60,000 bases of DNA from Symsagittifera roscoffensis (Eukaryota; Xenacoelomorpha; Acoela; Convolutidae). This document shows positions 1 through 12,040 of the stretch, one piece after another. Position numbers and translations under genes: made by a program. The stretch spans positions 58,696,487 through 58,756,486 of the forward strand of contig NC_087067.1 of NCBI RefSeq assembly GCF_963678635.1, in the 5' to 3' direction. Position 1 is the first letter of the stretch. Each line of letters opens with the position of its first letter. The notes under the pieces were generated by a model. It saw nothing but the letters and a program-made list of their open reading frames with translations, had not been told where the DNA came from and did not search any database.

Positions 1-1120
1 GTCTGAAGAAAAAAAACCCAACCCGAGCACAAATATTTCGTTACTTTCGTATCAAAAGTCGGAACAAGACTGCTCGTATCGGGGCGAAGCCCTGAATTTT
101 CCGACTGTTTTTAAGGTTTATGGAGCAGTGATAACATGGAAAAATTAAATGAAATAAAACAAAATTAAAATTTGTTTTCCTAAAATTCGATTTTTTTTAA
201 TAAAAATTATCCCCCCACACGGCATATAAAGTACAAAAAGAGAAATTTGGTTCCTTGTAACAAATCAATTTTGGCAAATAAGCTCCTTTCAACCAATTTG
301 GAAAGATTTCTAAGACGGATTAAACCGCCGCTTACGCGTTAATAGAGCGAGTTATATCGCGCGTTAATTGTCACAAATTGGCCAAAATAACAATCTTTAA
401 ACCCCCATAACTTTACGAAAAATGAGCACAAGTGAAATAAATTTTCGAATTTGAGCTCAAGACAACAATACCTTTCGAATGATATAAAAAATTCCGTCAA
501 AAATTGCGAGTTAAAAAGTCGAAATTTGTCTGAAGAAAAAAACCCACCCCGAGCACAAATATTTCGTTACTTTCGTATCGAAAACGAACAAGACTGCTCG
601 TATCGGGGCGAAGCCCTGAATTTTCCGACTGCCTTTAAGGTTTATGGAGCAGTGATAACATAGAAAAATTAAATGAAAAAGAAAACAAAATGAAAATTTG
701 TTTTCCAAAAATTCGATTTTTTTTAAATAAAAATCATCCCCCCACACGGCATATAAAGTACAAAAAGAGAAATTTGGTTCCTTGTAACAAATCAATTTTG
801 GCAAATAAGCTCCGTTCAAGCAATTTGGAACGATTTCTAAGAAGGATTAAATCTCCGCTTACGCGTTAATAAAGCGAGTTATATCGCGCGTTAATTGTCA
901 CAAATTGGCCAAAATAACAATCTTTAAACCCCCATAACTTTACGAAAAATGATCACAGGTGAAATAACTTTTCAAATTTGAGCTCAAGACAACAATACTT
1001 TTCGAATGACTTTAAAAAAATCCGTCAAAAATGGCTAGTTAAAAAGTCGAAATTTGTCTGAAAAAAAAACCCACCCCGAGCACAAATATTTCGTTACTTT
1101 CGTAGCGAAAGTCGGAACAA
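1..1120. repeat. Satellite array, left block (about 527-bp monomer)
   Basis: Two monomers and a partial one. The landmark ggcatataaagtac occurs at 221 and 748, a spacing of 527 bp. Monomers share a conserved box (cacaaatatttcgttacttt), a short GC-richer box (actgctcgtatcggggcg) and a C-run before the landmark. The recurrent reading frames of about 83 codons on the minus strand are by-products of monomer sequence and are not called as genes. The block breaks off at about 1120 into a non-satellite sequence that is also found at the far end of the array. Confidence 0.93.
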
Positions 1121-1535
1121 AAAACAACATCAAACAATGACAAAAAAAATAATTGCCTGTCGGGCGTTTTGAAAAAAAAATAAAACAAAAAATTGGCAAC
1201 AAGACACATGATTCAATGGCCAATTTCAATTTAGACGACAATCGCTGAAAAAATACTTCATTATTGAACAAAACATCCTCGAGCTATTCGGAGAGGACAG
1301 GTCAGTTCTATGATTTGTAATAAAAGAACAAATTTCTTTTGAAACATGAAAAATGGAAGACATTGAATTTTTTTTTCAAACAGGACAAAAAATTATAACA
1401 AGGATAATTCAGTAGAAAAAGAACTTAAACAGGGTTTTCAGTAATCGTCAAATACAGCCAGCGGGTTCAGTAGAACAAAAATAGGTCCAAAAAACATTCC
1501 ATCAAACTTTTAATTTGTGTTAATTTAAAAACCAC
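1121..1535. repeat. Array-flank block, copy 1
   Basis: About 415 bp of non-satellite DNA between two satellite blocks. It is nearly identical to 7339-7757, which is the true right flank of the array. Both copies leave the satellite at the same point (after gtcggaacaa) and run to accactagt. In this copy satellite sequence then resumes (agtcggaacaagac). The junction shares the bases agt with both parents, so it looks like a microhomology or unequal-exchange joint. Confidence 0.88.
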
Positions 1536-4500
1536 TAGTCGGAACAAGACTGCTCGTATCGGGGCGGAGCCCTGAATGTTCCGACTGCCTTTAAGAATTA
1601 TGGAGCAGTGATAACATGGAAAAATTAAATGAAATAAAACAAAATGAACATTTGTTTTCCTAAAATTCGATTTCTTTAAAAAGTATCCCCCCACACGGCA
1701 TATAAAGTAAAAAAAGAGAAATTTGGTTCTTTGTAACAAATTAATTTTGGCAAATAAGCTCCTTTCAACCAATTTAGAACGATTTCTAAGACGGATTAAA
1801 TCGCCGCTTAAGGGTTAAAAGAGCGAGTTATTTCGCGCGTTAATTGTCACAAATTGGCCAAAATAACAATCTGTAAACCCCCATAACTTTACGAAAAATG
1901 ATCACAGGTGAAATAACTTTTCAAATTTGAGCTCAAGACAACAATACTTTTCGAATGATTTTAAAAAATTCCGTCAAAAATGTCTAGTTAAAAAGTCGAA
2001 ATTTGTCTGAAGAAAAAAAACCCACCCCGAGCACAAATATTTCGTTACTTTCGTATCGAAAATCGGAACAAGACTGCTCGTATCGGGGCGAAGCCCTGAG
2101 TGTTCCGAATGCCTTTAAGGTTTATGGAGCAGTGATAACATAGAAAAATCAAATGGAATAAAACAAAATGAAAATTTGTTTTCCTAAAATTCGATTTTTT
2201 TAAATAAAAACCATCCCCCTCACGGCATATAAAGTACAAAAAGAGAAATTTGGTTCCTTGTAACAAATCAATTTTGGCAAATAAGCTCTCAACCAATTTG
2301 GAACGATTTCTAAGAAGGATTAGGTCTCCGCTTACGCGTTATTAGAGCGAGTTATATCGCGAAGTAATTGTCACAAATTGGCCAAAATAACAATCTTTAA
2401 ACCCCCATAACTTTACAAAAAACGAGCACAGGTGAAATAACTTTTCAAATTTGAGCTCAAGACAACAATACCTTTCGAATGATTTTAAAAAATTCCGTCA
2501 AAAATGGCTAGTTAAAAAGTCGAATTTTGTCTGAAGAAAAAAAAACCCACCCCGAGCACAAATATTTCGTTACTTTCGTATCGAAAGTCGGAACGAGACT
2601 GCTCGTATCGGGGCAAAGCCCTGAATTTTCCGACTGCCTTTAAGGTTTATGGAGCAGTGATAACATGGAAAAATTAAATGAAATAAAACAAAATGAAAAT
2701 TTGTTTTCCTAAAATTCGACTTTTTTTTATAAAAATTATCCCCCCACACGGCATATAAAGTACAAAAAGAGAAATTTGGTTCCTTGTAGCAAATCAATTT
2801 TGGCAAATAAGCTCCTTTCAACCAATTTGGAACGATTTCTAAGACGGATTATATCGCCGCTTACGCGTTAATAGAGCGAGTTAAATCGCTCGTTAATTGT
2901 CACAAATTGGCCAAAATAACAATCTTTAAACCCCTATAACTTTAGGAAAAATGAGCACAAGTGAAATAACTTTTCAAATTTGAGCTCAAGACAAGAATAC
3001 CTTTCGAATGATATAAAAAAATTCCGTCAAAAATTGCGAGTTAAAAAGTCGAAATTTGTCTGAAGAAAAAAAACCCAACCCGAGCACAAATCTTTCGTTA
3101 CTTTCGTATCGAAAGTCGGAACAAGACTGCTCGTATCGGGGCGAAGCTCTGAATGTTCCGACTGCCTTTAAGGTTTATGGAGCAGTGATAACATGGAAAA
3201 ATTAAATGAAATAAAACAAAATGAAAATTTGTTTTCCTAAAATTCGATTTTTTTTAAAAAAAAACATCCCCCCACACGGCATATAAAGTATAAAAAGAGA
3301 AATTTGGTTCCTTTTAACAAATCAATTTTGGCAAATAAGCTCCTTTCAACCAATTTGGAACGATTTCTGAGAAGGATTAAATCTCCGCTTACGCGTTAAT
3401 AGAGCGAGTTATATCGCGCGTTAATTGTCACAAATTGGCCAAAATAACAATCTTTAAACCCCCATAACTTTACGAAAAATGATCACAGGTGAAATAACTT
3501 TTCAAATTTGAGCTCAAGACAACAATACCTTTTGAATGATTTTAAAAGTTCCGTCAAAAATGGCTAGTTAAAAAGTCGAATTTTGTCTGAAGAAAAAAAA
3601 CCCACCCCGAGCACAAATATTTCGTTACTTTCGTATCGAAAGTCGGAACGAGACTGCTCGTATCGGCGCGAAGCCCTGAATTTTCCGACTGCCTTTAAAG
3701 TTTATGGAGCAGTGATAACATGGAAAAATTAAATGAAATAAAACAAAATGAAAATTTGTTTTCCTAAAATTCGATTTTTTTTAAATAAAAATTTCCCCCC
3801 ACACGGCATATAAAGTACAAAAAGAGAAATTTGGTTCCTTGTAACAAATCAATTTTGGCAAAGAAGCTCCTTTCAACCAATTTAGAACGATTTCTAAGAC
3901 GGATTAAATCGCCGCTTACGCGTTAATAGAGCGAGTTATATCGCGCGTTAATTGTCACAAATTGGCCAAAATAACAATCTTTAAACTCCTATAACTTTAC
4001 GAAAAATGAGCACAAGTGAAATAACTTTTCAAATTTGAGCTCAAGACAACAATACCTTTCGAATGATAAAAAAAATTCTGTCAAAAATTGCGAGTTAAAA
4101 AGTCGAAATTTGTCTGAAGAAAAAAACCCAACCCGAGCACAAATATTTCGTTACTTTCGTATCGAAATCGGAACAAGACTGCTCGTATCGGGGCGAAGCC
4201 CTGAATGTTCCGACTGCCTTTAAGGTTTACGGAGCAGTGATAACATAGAAAAATTAAATGAAATAAAACAAAATGAAAATTTGTTTTCCTAAAATTCGAT
4301 TTTTTTAAATAAAAATCATCCCCCCACACGGCATATAAAGTACAAAAAGAGAAATTTGGTTCCTTGTAACAAACCAATTTTGGCAAATAAGCTCCTTTCA
4401 ACTAATTTGGAACGATTTCCAAGAAGGATTAGGTCTCCGCTTACGCGTTAATAGAGCGAGTTATATCGCGAGTTAATTGTCACAAATTGGCCAAAACAAC

Positions 4501-7338
4501 AATCTTTAAACCCCCATAACTTTACAAAAAACGAGCACAGGTGAAATAACTTTTCAAATTTGAGCTCAAGACAACAATACTTTTCGAATGGTTTTAAAAA
4601 ATTCCGTCAAAAATGGCTAGTTAAAAAGTCGAATTTTGTCTGAAGAAAAAAAACCCACCCCGAGCACAAATATTTCGTTACTTTCGTATCAAAAGTCGGA
4701 ACGAGACTGCTCGTATCGGGCCGAAGCCCTGAATTTTCCGACTGCCTTTAAGGTTTATGGAGCAGTGATAACATGGAAAAATTAAATGAAATAAAACAAA
4801 TGAAAATTTGTTTTCCTAAAATTCGATTTTTTTTATGAAAATTATCCCCCCACACGGCATATAAAGTACAAAAAGAGAAATTTGGTTCCTTGTAACAAAT
4901 CAATTTTGGCAAATAAGCTCCTTTCAACCAATTTGGAACGATTTCTAAGACGGATTAAATCGCCGCTTACGCGTTAATAGAGCGAAATATATCGCGCGTT
5001 AATTGTCACAAATTGGCCAAAATAACAATCTTTAAACCCCAATAACTTTACGAAAAATGAGCACAAGTGAAATAACTTTTCAAATTTGAGCTCAAGACAA
5101 CAATACCTTTCGAATGATATAAAAAAATTCCGTCAAAAATTGCGAGTTAAAAAGTCGAAATTTGTCTGAAGAAAAAAAAAACAACCCGAGCACAAATATT
5201 TCGTTACTTTCGTATCGAAAGTCGGAACAAGACTGCTCGTATCGGGGCGAAACCCTGAATGTTCCGACTGCCTTTAAAGTTTATGGAGCAGTGATAACAT
5301 GGAAAAATTAAATGAAATAAAACAAAATGAAAATTTGTTTTCCTAAAATTCGATTTTTTTAAATAAAAAACATCCCCCCACACGGCATATAAAATACAAA
5401 AAGAGAAATTTGGTTCGTTTTAACAAATCAATTTTGGCAAATAAGCTCCTTTCAACCAATTTGGAACGATTTCTAAGAAGGATTAAATCTCCGCTTACGC
5501 GTTAATAGAGCGAGTTATATCGCGCGTTAATTGTCACAAATTGGCCAAAATAACAATCTTTAAACCCCCATAACTTTACGAAAAATGATCACAGGTGAAA
5601 TAACTTTTCAAATTTGAGCTCAAGACAACAATACCTTTCGAATGATTTACAAAAGTTCCGTCAAAAATGGCTAGTTAAAAAGTCGAATTTTGTCTGAAGA
5701 AAAAAATCCACCCCGAGCACAAATATTTCGTTACTTTCGTTTCGAAAGTCGGAACGAGACTGCTCGTATCGGGGCGAAGCCCTGAATTTTCCGACTGCCT
5801 TTAAGGTTTATGGAGCAGTGATAACATGGAAAAATTAAATGAAATAAAACAAAAAGAAAATTTGTTTTCCTAAAATTCGATTTTTTTATATAAAAATTAT
5901 CCCCCCACACGCCATAAAAAGTACAAAAAGAGAATTTGGTTCCTTGTAACAAATCAATTTTGGCAAATAAGCTCCTTTCAACCAATTTGGAACGATTTCT
6001 AAGACTGATTAAATCGCCGCTTACGCGTTAATAGAGCGAGTTATATCGCGCGTTATTTGTCACAAATTGGCCAAAATAACAATCTTTAAACCCCTATAAC
6101 TTTACGAAAAATGAGCACAAGTGAGATAACTTTTCAAATTTGAGCTCAAGACAACAATACCTTTCGAATGATATTAAAAAATTCCGTCAAAAATTGCGAG
6201 TTACAAAGTCGAAATTTGTCTGAAGAAAAAAACCCAACCCGAGCACAAATATTTCGTTACTTTCGTATCGAAAGTCGGAACAAGACTGCTCGTATCGGGG
6301 CGAAGCCCTGAATGTTCCGACTGCCTTTAAGGTTTATGGAGCAGTGATAACATGGAAAAAATAAAAGAAATAAAATAAAATGAAAATTTGTTTTCCTAAA
6401 ATTCGATTTTTTTAAATAAAAATCATCCCCCCACACGGCATATAAGGTACAAAAAGAGAAATTTGGTTCCTTGTAACAAATAAATTTTGGCAAATAAGCT
6501 CCTTTCAACCAATTTGGAACGATTTCTAAGAAGGATTAAATCTCCGCTTACGAGTTAATAGAGCGAGTTATATCGCGCGTCAATTGTCACAAATTGGCCA
6601 AAATAACAATCTTTAAACCCCCATAACTTTACGAAAAATGATCACAGGTGAAATAACTTTTCAAATTTGAGCTCAAGACAACAATACCTTTCGAATGAAT
6701 TTTAAAAATTCCGTCAAAAATGGCTAGTTAAAAAGTCGAAATTTGTCTGAAGAAAAAAAACCCAACCCGAGCACAAATATTTCGTTACTTTCGTATCGAA
6801 AGTCGGAACAAGACTGCTCGTATCGGGGCGAAGCCTTGAATGTTCCGACTGCCTTTAAGGTTTATGGAGCAGTGATAACATGTAAAAAATAAATGAAATA
6901 AAACAAAATGAAAATTTGTTTTCCTAAAATTCGATTTTTTTAAATAAAAATCATCCCCCCACACGGCATATAAGGTACAAAAAGAGAAATTTGGTTCCTT
7001 GTAACAAATCAATTTTGGCAAATAAGCTCCTTTCAACCAATTTGGAACAATTTCTAAGAAGGATTAAATCTCCGCTTACGCGTCAATAGAGCGAGTTATA
7101 TCGCGCGTCAATTGTCACAAATTGGCCAAAATAACAATCTTTAAACCCCCATAACTTTACGAAAAATGATCACAGGTGAAATTACTTTTCAAATTTGAGC
7201 TCAAGACAACAATACCTTTCGAATGAATTTAAAAAATTCCGTCAAAATTGGCTAGTTAAAAAGTCGAAATTTGTCTGAAGAAAAAAACCCACCCCGAGCA
7301 CAAATATTTCGTTACTTTCGTAGCGAAAGTCGGAACAA
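1536..7338. repeat. Satellite array, main block with higher-order structure
   Basis: Eleven monomers with the landmark at 1697, 2224, 2750, 3278, 3805, 4330, 4856, 5384, 5911, 6437 and 6965 (spacing 525-528 bp). Two main variants alternate. Type X has gacggatta..tcgccgc, gagcacaag and attgcgag. Type Y has gaaggatta..tctccgc, gatcacagg and atggctag. A Y' subtype (aggtctccgc with cgagcacagg) recurs at the 2224 and 4330 monomers, giving a Y'-X-Y-X tetramer of about 2.1 kb present twice in tandem. Confidence 0.92.
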
Positions 7339-7757
7339 AAAACAACATCAAACAATGACAAAAAAAATAATTGCCTGTCGGGCGTTTTGAAAAAAAAATA
7401 AAACAAAAAATTGGCAACAAGACACATGATTCAATGGCCAATTTCAATTTAGACGACAATCGCTGAAAAAATACTTCATTATTGAACAAAACATCCTCGA
7501 GCTATTCGGAGAGGACAGGTCAGTTCTATGATTTGTAATAAAAGAACAAATTTCTTTTGAAACATGAAAAATGGAAGACATTGAATTTCTTTTCAAACAG
7601 GACAGAAAAATTATAACAAGGATAATTCAGTAGAAAAAAAACTTAAACAGGGTTTTCAGTAATCGTCAAATACAGCCAGCGGGTTCAGTTGAACAAAAAT
7701 AGGTCCAAAAAACATTCAATTAAACTTTTAATTTGTGTTAATTTAATAACCACTAGT
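7339..7757. repeat. Array-flank block, copy 2 (right edge of satellite)
   Basis: This matches 1121-1535 almost base for base, including a run near gtcgggcgttttg and the phrase cctcgagctattcggagaggac. After cactagt it continues into unique sequence (gattcagac), unlike copy 1, so this copy is the likely source. Confidence 0.88.
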
Positions 7758-8836
7758 GATTCAGACAACTCAACTGATCTATGAAGAAAATATCAGCAAC
7801 TTTCTACTTTTCAACCGTTTTAATACATTGACTAATGATTAACTAATGTAAGCAAGAATTAAAAGTGTATGAAATTAACAGCAAAAAAGTTTCTACTTGG
7901 CAACGTCATTTTGGCAATTTACGTGTTTTAAGCATTTAATTTTGGAATGAGACGTTTCAAGTGAAAATTTTATGTTAAATCATGATAACTTTTAAAACGG
8001 TTGTACATGCATAATTCGCTAACTTAACCAAAAGCTTTTGCTATTTTTGCAGCCAAGTGTCTTTACGGCTGAGAATTAAGGGCACTTCGCTCCTATATGA
8101 GCTGCATGTTAGTTTATGAAGATCCTCATCCCGTAGCGAAAATTGAAAATGCAGGCAAAATTTACAGAACATGTCATAAATTCCGTTTCTGGTCTACGTA
8201 AGACATTGCAATTTCTCTCGCCATTGATCAAAAGATTATATGACTGAACAATTTATTTTTAAAAATTGAAGATGAAAACCAAATGTGAGCCCCACTCCTC
8301 CCTGGCCACCTCAAAAAGCGTCGTCGACTTTTTTCATAGGTCGACCAATTTGGTTTTCCGAGCTCTCTGAAAATACTATAGACAAATTTTCTTCTTTATA
8401 GACAAATTTTTGAAAAAAATGACTCTAAAAATGACACTTTGAGCATTTAAAAAAAACTGACCGAAAAATTGCGTAATTTCGGCGCGCGCTTCCCCATCAA
8501 GTTTAGGTATATTGGCGCCAAATATTTTAGGTTGGTCAGCTATAAATGGATGTCGAAGAATTATACCAAATGGGGACCCTTTGGAAAACTTTGATCTCCC
8601 CCCCCCCCCCCGGCACACTTCTGCAACCAAATATGTTTGTCAGGGCTGAACTAGTTCGCATGCCAATTTTCATAATAATCGGACAATGTGAACAAAAATT
8701 TTATTAGTAAAAATTTGCTGGTGAGGGGGAGGGGGAAGAGTCAAGATGTGTTTGGAGAATTATGAGCACCAAATTAGCTCATTTCCACCCCCCCCCCCCC
8801 ATTTGAAATTCACTTTTAAAAATTATTGTAGCAAGT
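7758..8836. other. Non-coding AT-rich DNA with poly-C runs
   Basis: No credible gene seen. Two long C homopolymers lie at 8598-8611 (14 C) and 8788-8800 (13 C), and a G-rich stretch (gtgagggggaggggg) lies near 8723. Homopolymers of this length are prone to length error in assembly. Confidence 0.6.
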
Positions 8837-8950
8837 TTATAATGCAATGAAATTTGGCATGGTGAACGAAATAGCTATAAGGAACAAATTTGTTCTTCAT
8901 ACCTTACATCGTAACATCACGCATTAAGTCATAATAACACGTAAAACAAC
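8837..8950. repeat. Diverged direct duplicate, copy 1
   Basis: About 110 bp beginning ttataatgcaatgaaatttgg and containing aaatttgttcttcata and aataacacgtaaaac. It matches 9315-9430 with scattered substitutions. Confidence 0.75.
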
Positions 8951-9314
8951 TACAGTGCTGATTTAATTTAACCGGACAAAACGCGTTAAATTTGAAATTT
9001 AAAACGCGTTTTTCTCAAATTGGGTTGAGTTTAGGTGAAAACTTATGAAGACAAAACATGCTAAAAATTTTAGCAGAATTAATATGGTGTAATTTGTTTT
9101 GCAAAATTCTGTCCCAAAAATTTACCCCAAAAATGGGTCATTTTGGCTTTTCTTAGTTAATCAAAGTTTACGCCAAAAATACCCAGTCGGTCACAGCCAT
9201 AATTATAACAAAGTGAGCTCCTTACGTAGCCCAACAAATTTCAACAAGGGTATATTCTCCAAAAAAATTTGCAAATTGTTTAAAAATTGTTTTTAAATAA
9301 ATAGTTGGTATTTT

Positions 9315-9430
9315 TTATAATGCAATGAAATTTGGCGTGGTGAACAAATCGACAATTCTGAACAGATTTGTTCTTCATACTTTACAGCGTAAAATCACGC
9401 ATTTAGCCGTAATAACACGTAAAACAAACA
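9315..9430. repeat. Diverged direct duplicate, copy 2
   Basis: Second copy of the 8837-8950 sequence, about 480 bp downstream in the same orientation. Between them (8951-9314) no gene is evident. Confidence 0.75.
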
Positions 9431-9437
9431 TAAAATT

Positions 9438-9517
9438 CGGTATTTTGAAGGGGGGGAACTGGAAAAGAGCTCATAAAACTCGGTATTTTGAAAGGGGGGA
9501 ACTGGAAAAGAGCCGAG
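9438..9517. repeat. 43-bp tandem duplication with G-run
   Basis: Two units starting cggtattttgaa at 9438 and 9481, each followed by a G-run and gaactggaaaagagc. Confidence 0.8.
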
Positions 9518-9554
9518 ATATCTTTGTTGGTATAAATTCACATAACTCGTTTCA

Positions 9555-10137
9555 CTAATCAGTTGAGTTATTCGATGAAATGGTCGAGTGAGTATTGGGA
9601 AAGGCTTCTCCATTGAGACACCTCACAGGCAGAGGAGGTTTGTGCTTGTTTTTCACCCCAGCATGGCTCCGGCCTTTGTTCGTCAATGACGCCTTATGAT
9701 GGTATTCGCCCTGATCACTAGATTCACTTATGACGCTCCCAACTTTGCCACATTGGTAGTTACTCAAGTTCAAAATGTTGTCGATACTTGAGAAGTCTTT
9801 TTCCATTTTGTATATCTCATCAGTATTCATAGCCCCATTTAGACTCATTTGATCTTGACCTCTGTTCACTTCTAGTGATCCCTTGTGACCTGCGCTGGTT
9901 GTAAATTCATGTTGTACTTGCGCTGGTTCAGAGCCTCGTAGATATCGTTATCCATGCCCATTGCATGCCTAGCTGAATGGGGTAGAATTGCATTGGCGGG
10001 GTGGTAGAGCATTTCTGCTGACGGCGTGGGGGGACTGCCGCCGCCCCCGACAGGTATGCAGTTGCCCCCATTGTCATTAAGTGTGAGGGGGTGCGCTTGA
10101 TACTGTCCGTTCGCGACTATGTACTCGGACCCTTGAT
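9555..10137 (-). CDS. Terminal exon of a host gene of unknown identity (partial)
   Basis: Read on the minus strand, a canonical T-rich 3' splice site (tttttgtttttcag) ends at 10138 and is followed by a GC-rich open stretch in contrast to the AT-rich surroundings. One frame runs 10137-9872 and encodes a Gly/Pro/Asn-rich segment (includes VGGGGSPPTPSAEMLYHP and MDNDIYEALNQRKYN), ending in TAG at 9872-9874. A second frame is open from about 9957 to the stop at 9555-9557 and also looks coding (includes YHHKASLTNKGRSHAGVKN). Either the gene stops at 9872 and the rest is 3' UTR, or a one-base indel or alternative splice joins the two frames. Neither segment has a domain I recognise; the composition suits the cytoplasmic tail or disordered C-terminus of a larger protein. 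Upstream exons are not visible; the intron would be invaded by the repeats to the right. Confidence 0.55.
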
Positions 10138-12040
10138 CTGAAAAACAAAAACAGATATCAGAATGATTTCCCGTGTGTGAAGCTTTTTCATGACAAGAAT
10201 GAATTTATTCAAAACAACAAAAAAAATTATTCAATAGCTTTATTTGTGAGCAGCAAGCAACAAGAGGTTATAACTTGAACCCAGATTTATAAAACAGAAA
10301 TGGCATTTTAAACTAGATAATTTTTGTTATCTTTCAGGTGCAAATACACCTCTAAATAACTATCTAATAGTGGCCCTGAGGCATGGTGGTTGTTGTGCCT
10401 TATCATTTAGAACCCGATCATATTAACTAATCGAATCTATTTATTCGATATGTTACTATGCTTCTTAGATCTAAATCTACGTCGCCTTAGGTTGCTAACT
10501 TAGATATGAATTATTTGACCACAGTATATGAGATGAGCTGATCGACAGTAATCGAGAGCCATTCAATTGCGCATTTAAAGTCAAAAAAGACACCCGCATC
10601 CAGTTTCAAGCGTTAATAATCGATTATATTACGATTTTAGTACCAGTCTCACTAAAATTGAGAAACAATCGATTTTAATCAATTAATGATTGATTATAAT
10701 CTCTTTTTTTTCAAATCAAATTATATTTAATTATAATCCATAATAATCGATTATTTATTCTTCTATTTTTCGATACAATTATAATCGATTATGATTGATT
10801 ATAATCCATTATTTTTTTTCAAAATTCTATTTCGTTAGTTTTGCACAAAAATCCATTATAATCGATTATAATTGATTATAATCCCTGTTGTTTGTCCATT
10901 TTTGTCTTCGAAGTTGCATCTAAATTGCTTATATTTTATGCTTTTTGTGGACGTTGGTTCCTATGAAAAATGAGAGAAAATTTTTCAAAACTTTCCATTT
11001 ATTCATATTTATAAGTTTTTTTCCATTTCTTCCCCATTAGAGTTGTTTTGTGATGCATATTTTAGGCTTTTATAAGCACCAAAACATCAGTAAATTGATT
11101 TAGTTTCAAGATTGATTCGGAAAAATTATCTTTCATCTACCGCGAGAACCTTTCCAGTCATATGAAAGGATCTCTGTGAAACTTTTGCTTCGTGGTAAAA
11201 CTTTGTGTTCAGATGAACCAAAGTGTTCCAGAGATCTCTCTTTTAGAGATTTTCTTATTGACACAAAAAGAATAACCCATAAGATACAATTCGAAAATAG
11301 GAAAATTCCGGCAAAATAAGAGATTATAATCGACTATAATTGATTTTAAGGGTTTTTAATAAGAACTATAATCAATTATAATCGATTATAAGAGATTATA
11401 ATCTCTTGGAAAATATCACGATTATAATCAATTATAAATCCCTTAAGGACCTAATTTTGGTAATTATAATCGAGTATAATTGTCAAAAAATCATCATAAT
11501 AATCCGTTATAATCGATTATTTACGCCTAAACTTGGATGAGGGTAGCATCTTTTTTTGTTGAACTTGAGTGGTATAAGGCAACCTGATGTGCTGCAATTT
11601 TGGCGGACAGTTTTCAAAGGTCAACGTGTTCACATGATATCGTTTCTAATCTAGCCTTATCTTTTTTATGGGTCTAATAAAAACTTTTCATAACTCTTCT
11701 TTTTCCAACTGAGATATTTTTTGTCATCTAATCGCGACTTTAGGGGTTAATGTCCAGCAAAGATATCAGGAACAATATATTTATATAATCCCTTAAAAGA
11801 TTTCATTTTCCTCATTCATTTAATTATCGGTGTACGCAAATAGAATCAATGGAAGAGTAGCTACAACTACTCGTAATTAAACTAATGCAAATACAAATTG
11901 AACTTAACAGTAATTCATTGTTCGAGTTTAGTTTAATTACCAATAGGTGTAGCTACTACTCATCTCAATGCAAATACAAATTGAACTTAACAGTAATTCA
12001 CTGTCCGAGTTTAGTTTAATAACCAATAGGTGTAGCTAGG
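10138..12040. other. Intron or intergenic DNA with palindromic AT motif cluster
   Basis: No gene seen. Between about 10610 and 11530 there are many copies or near copies of the perfect palindrome TATAATCGATTATA and its halves (ataatcgatta, attataattgatta), irregularly spaced. This is not a tandem array with a fixed period. Confidence 0.6.
11884..12038. repeat. 83-bp tandem duplication
   Basis: Two units starting aatgcaaatacaaattgaac at 11884 and 11967 and ending accaataggtgtagcta, with few substitutions. The second unit ends right at the edge of the retroelement fragment that follows. Confidence 0.8.

Noticed and set aside
511-7036. Repeated minus-strand ORFs of 83-106 codons with similar proteins (LICYKEPNFSFCTLYAVWGD)
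   Set aside because: They arise once per satellite monomer, vary freely by frameshift, start and stop at arbitrary points and show no constraint beyond the monomer itself.
1-7757. CRISPR array
   Set aside because: Repeats are about 527 bp without spacers of uniform length; this is satellite DNA.
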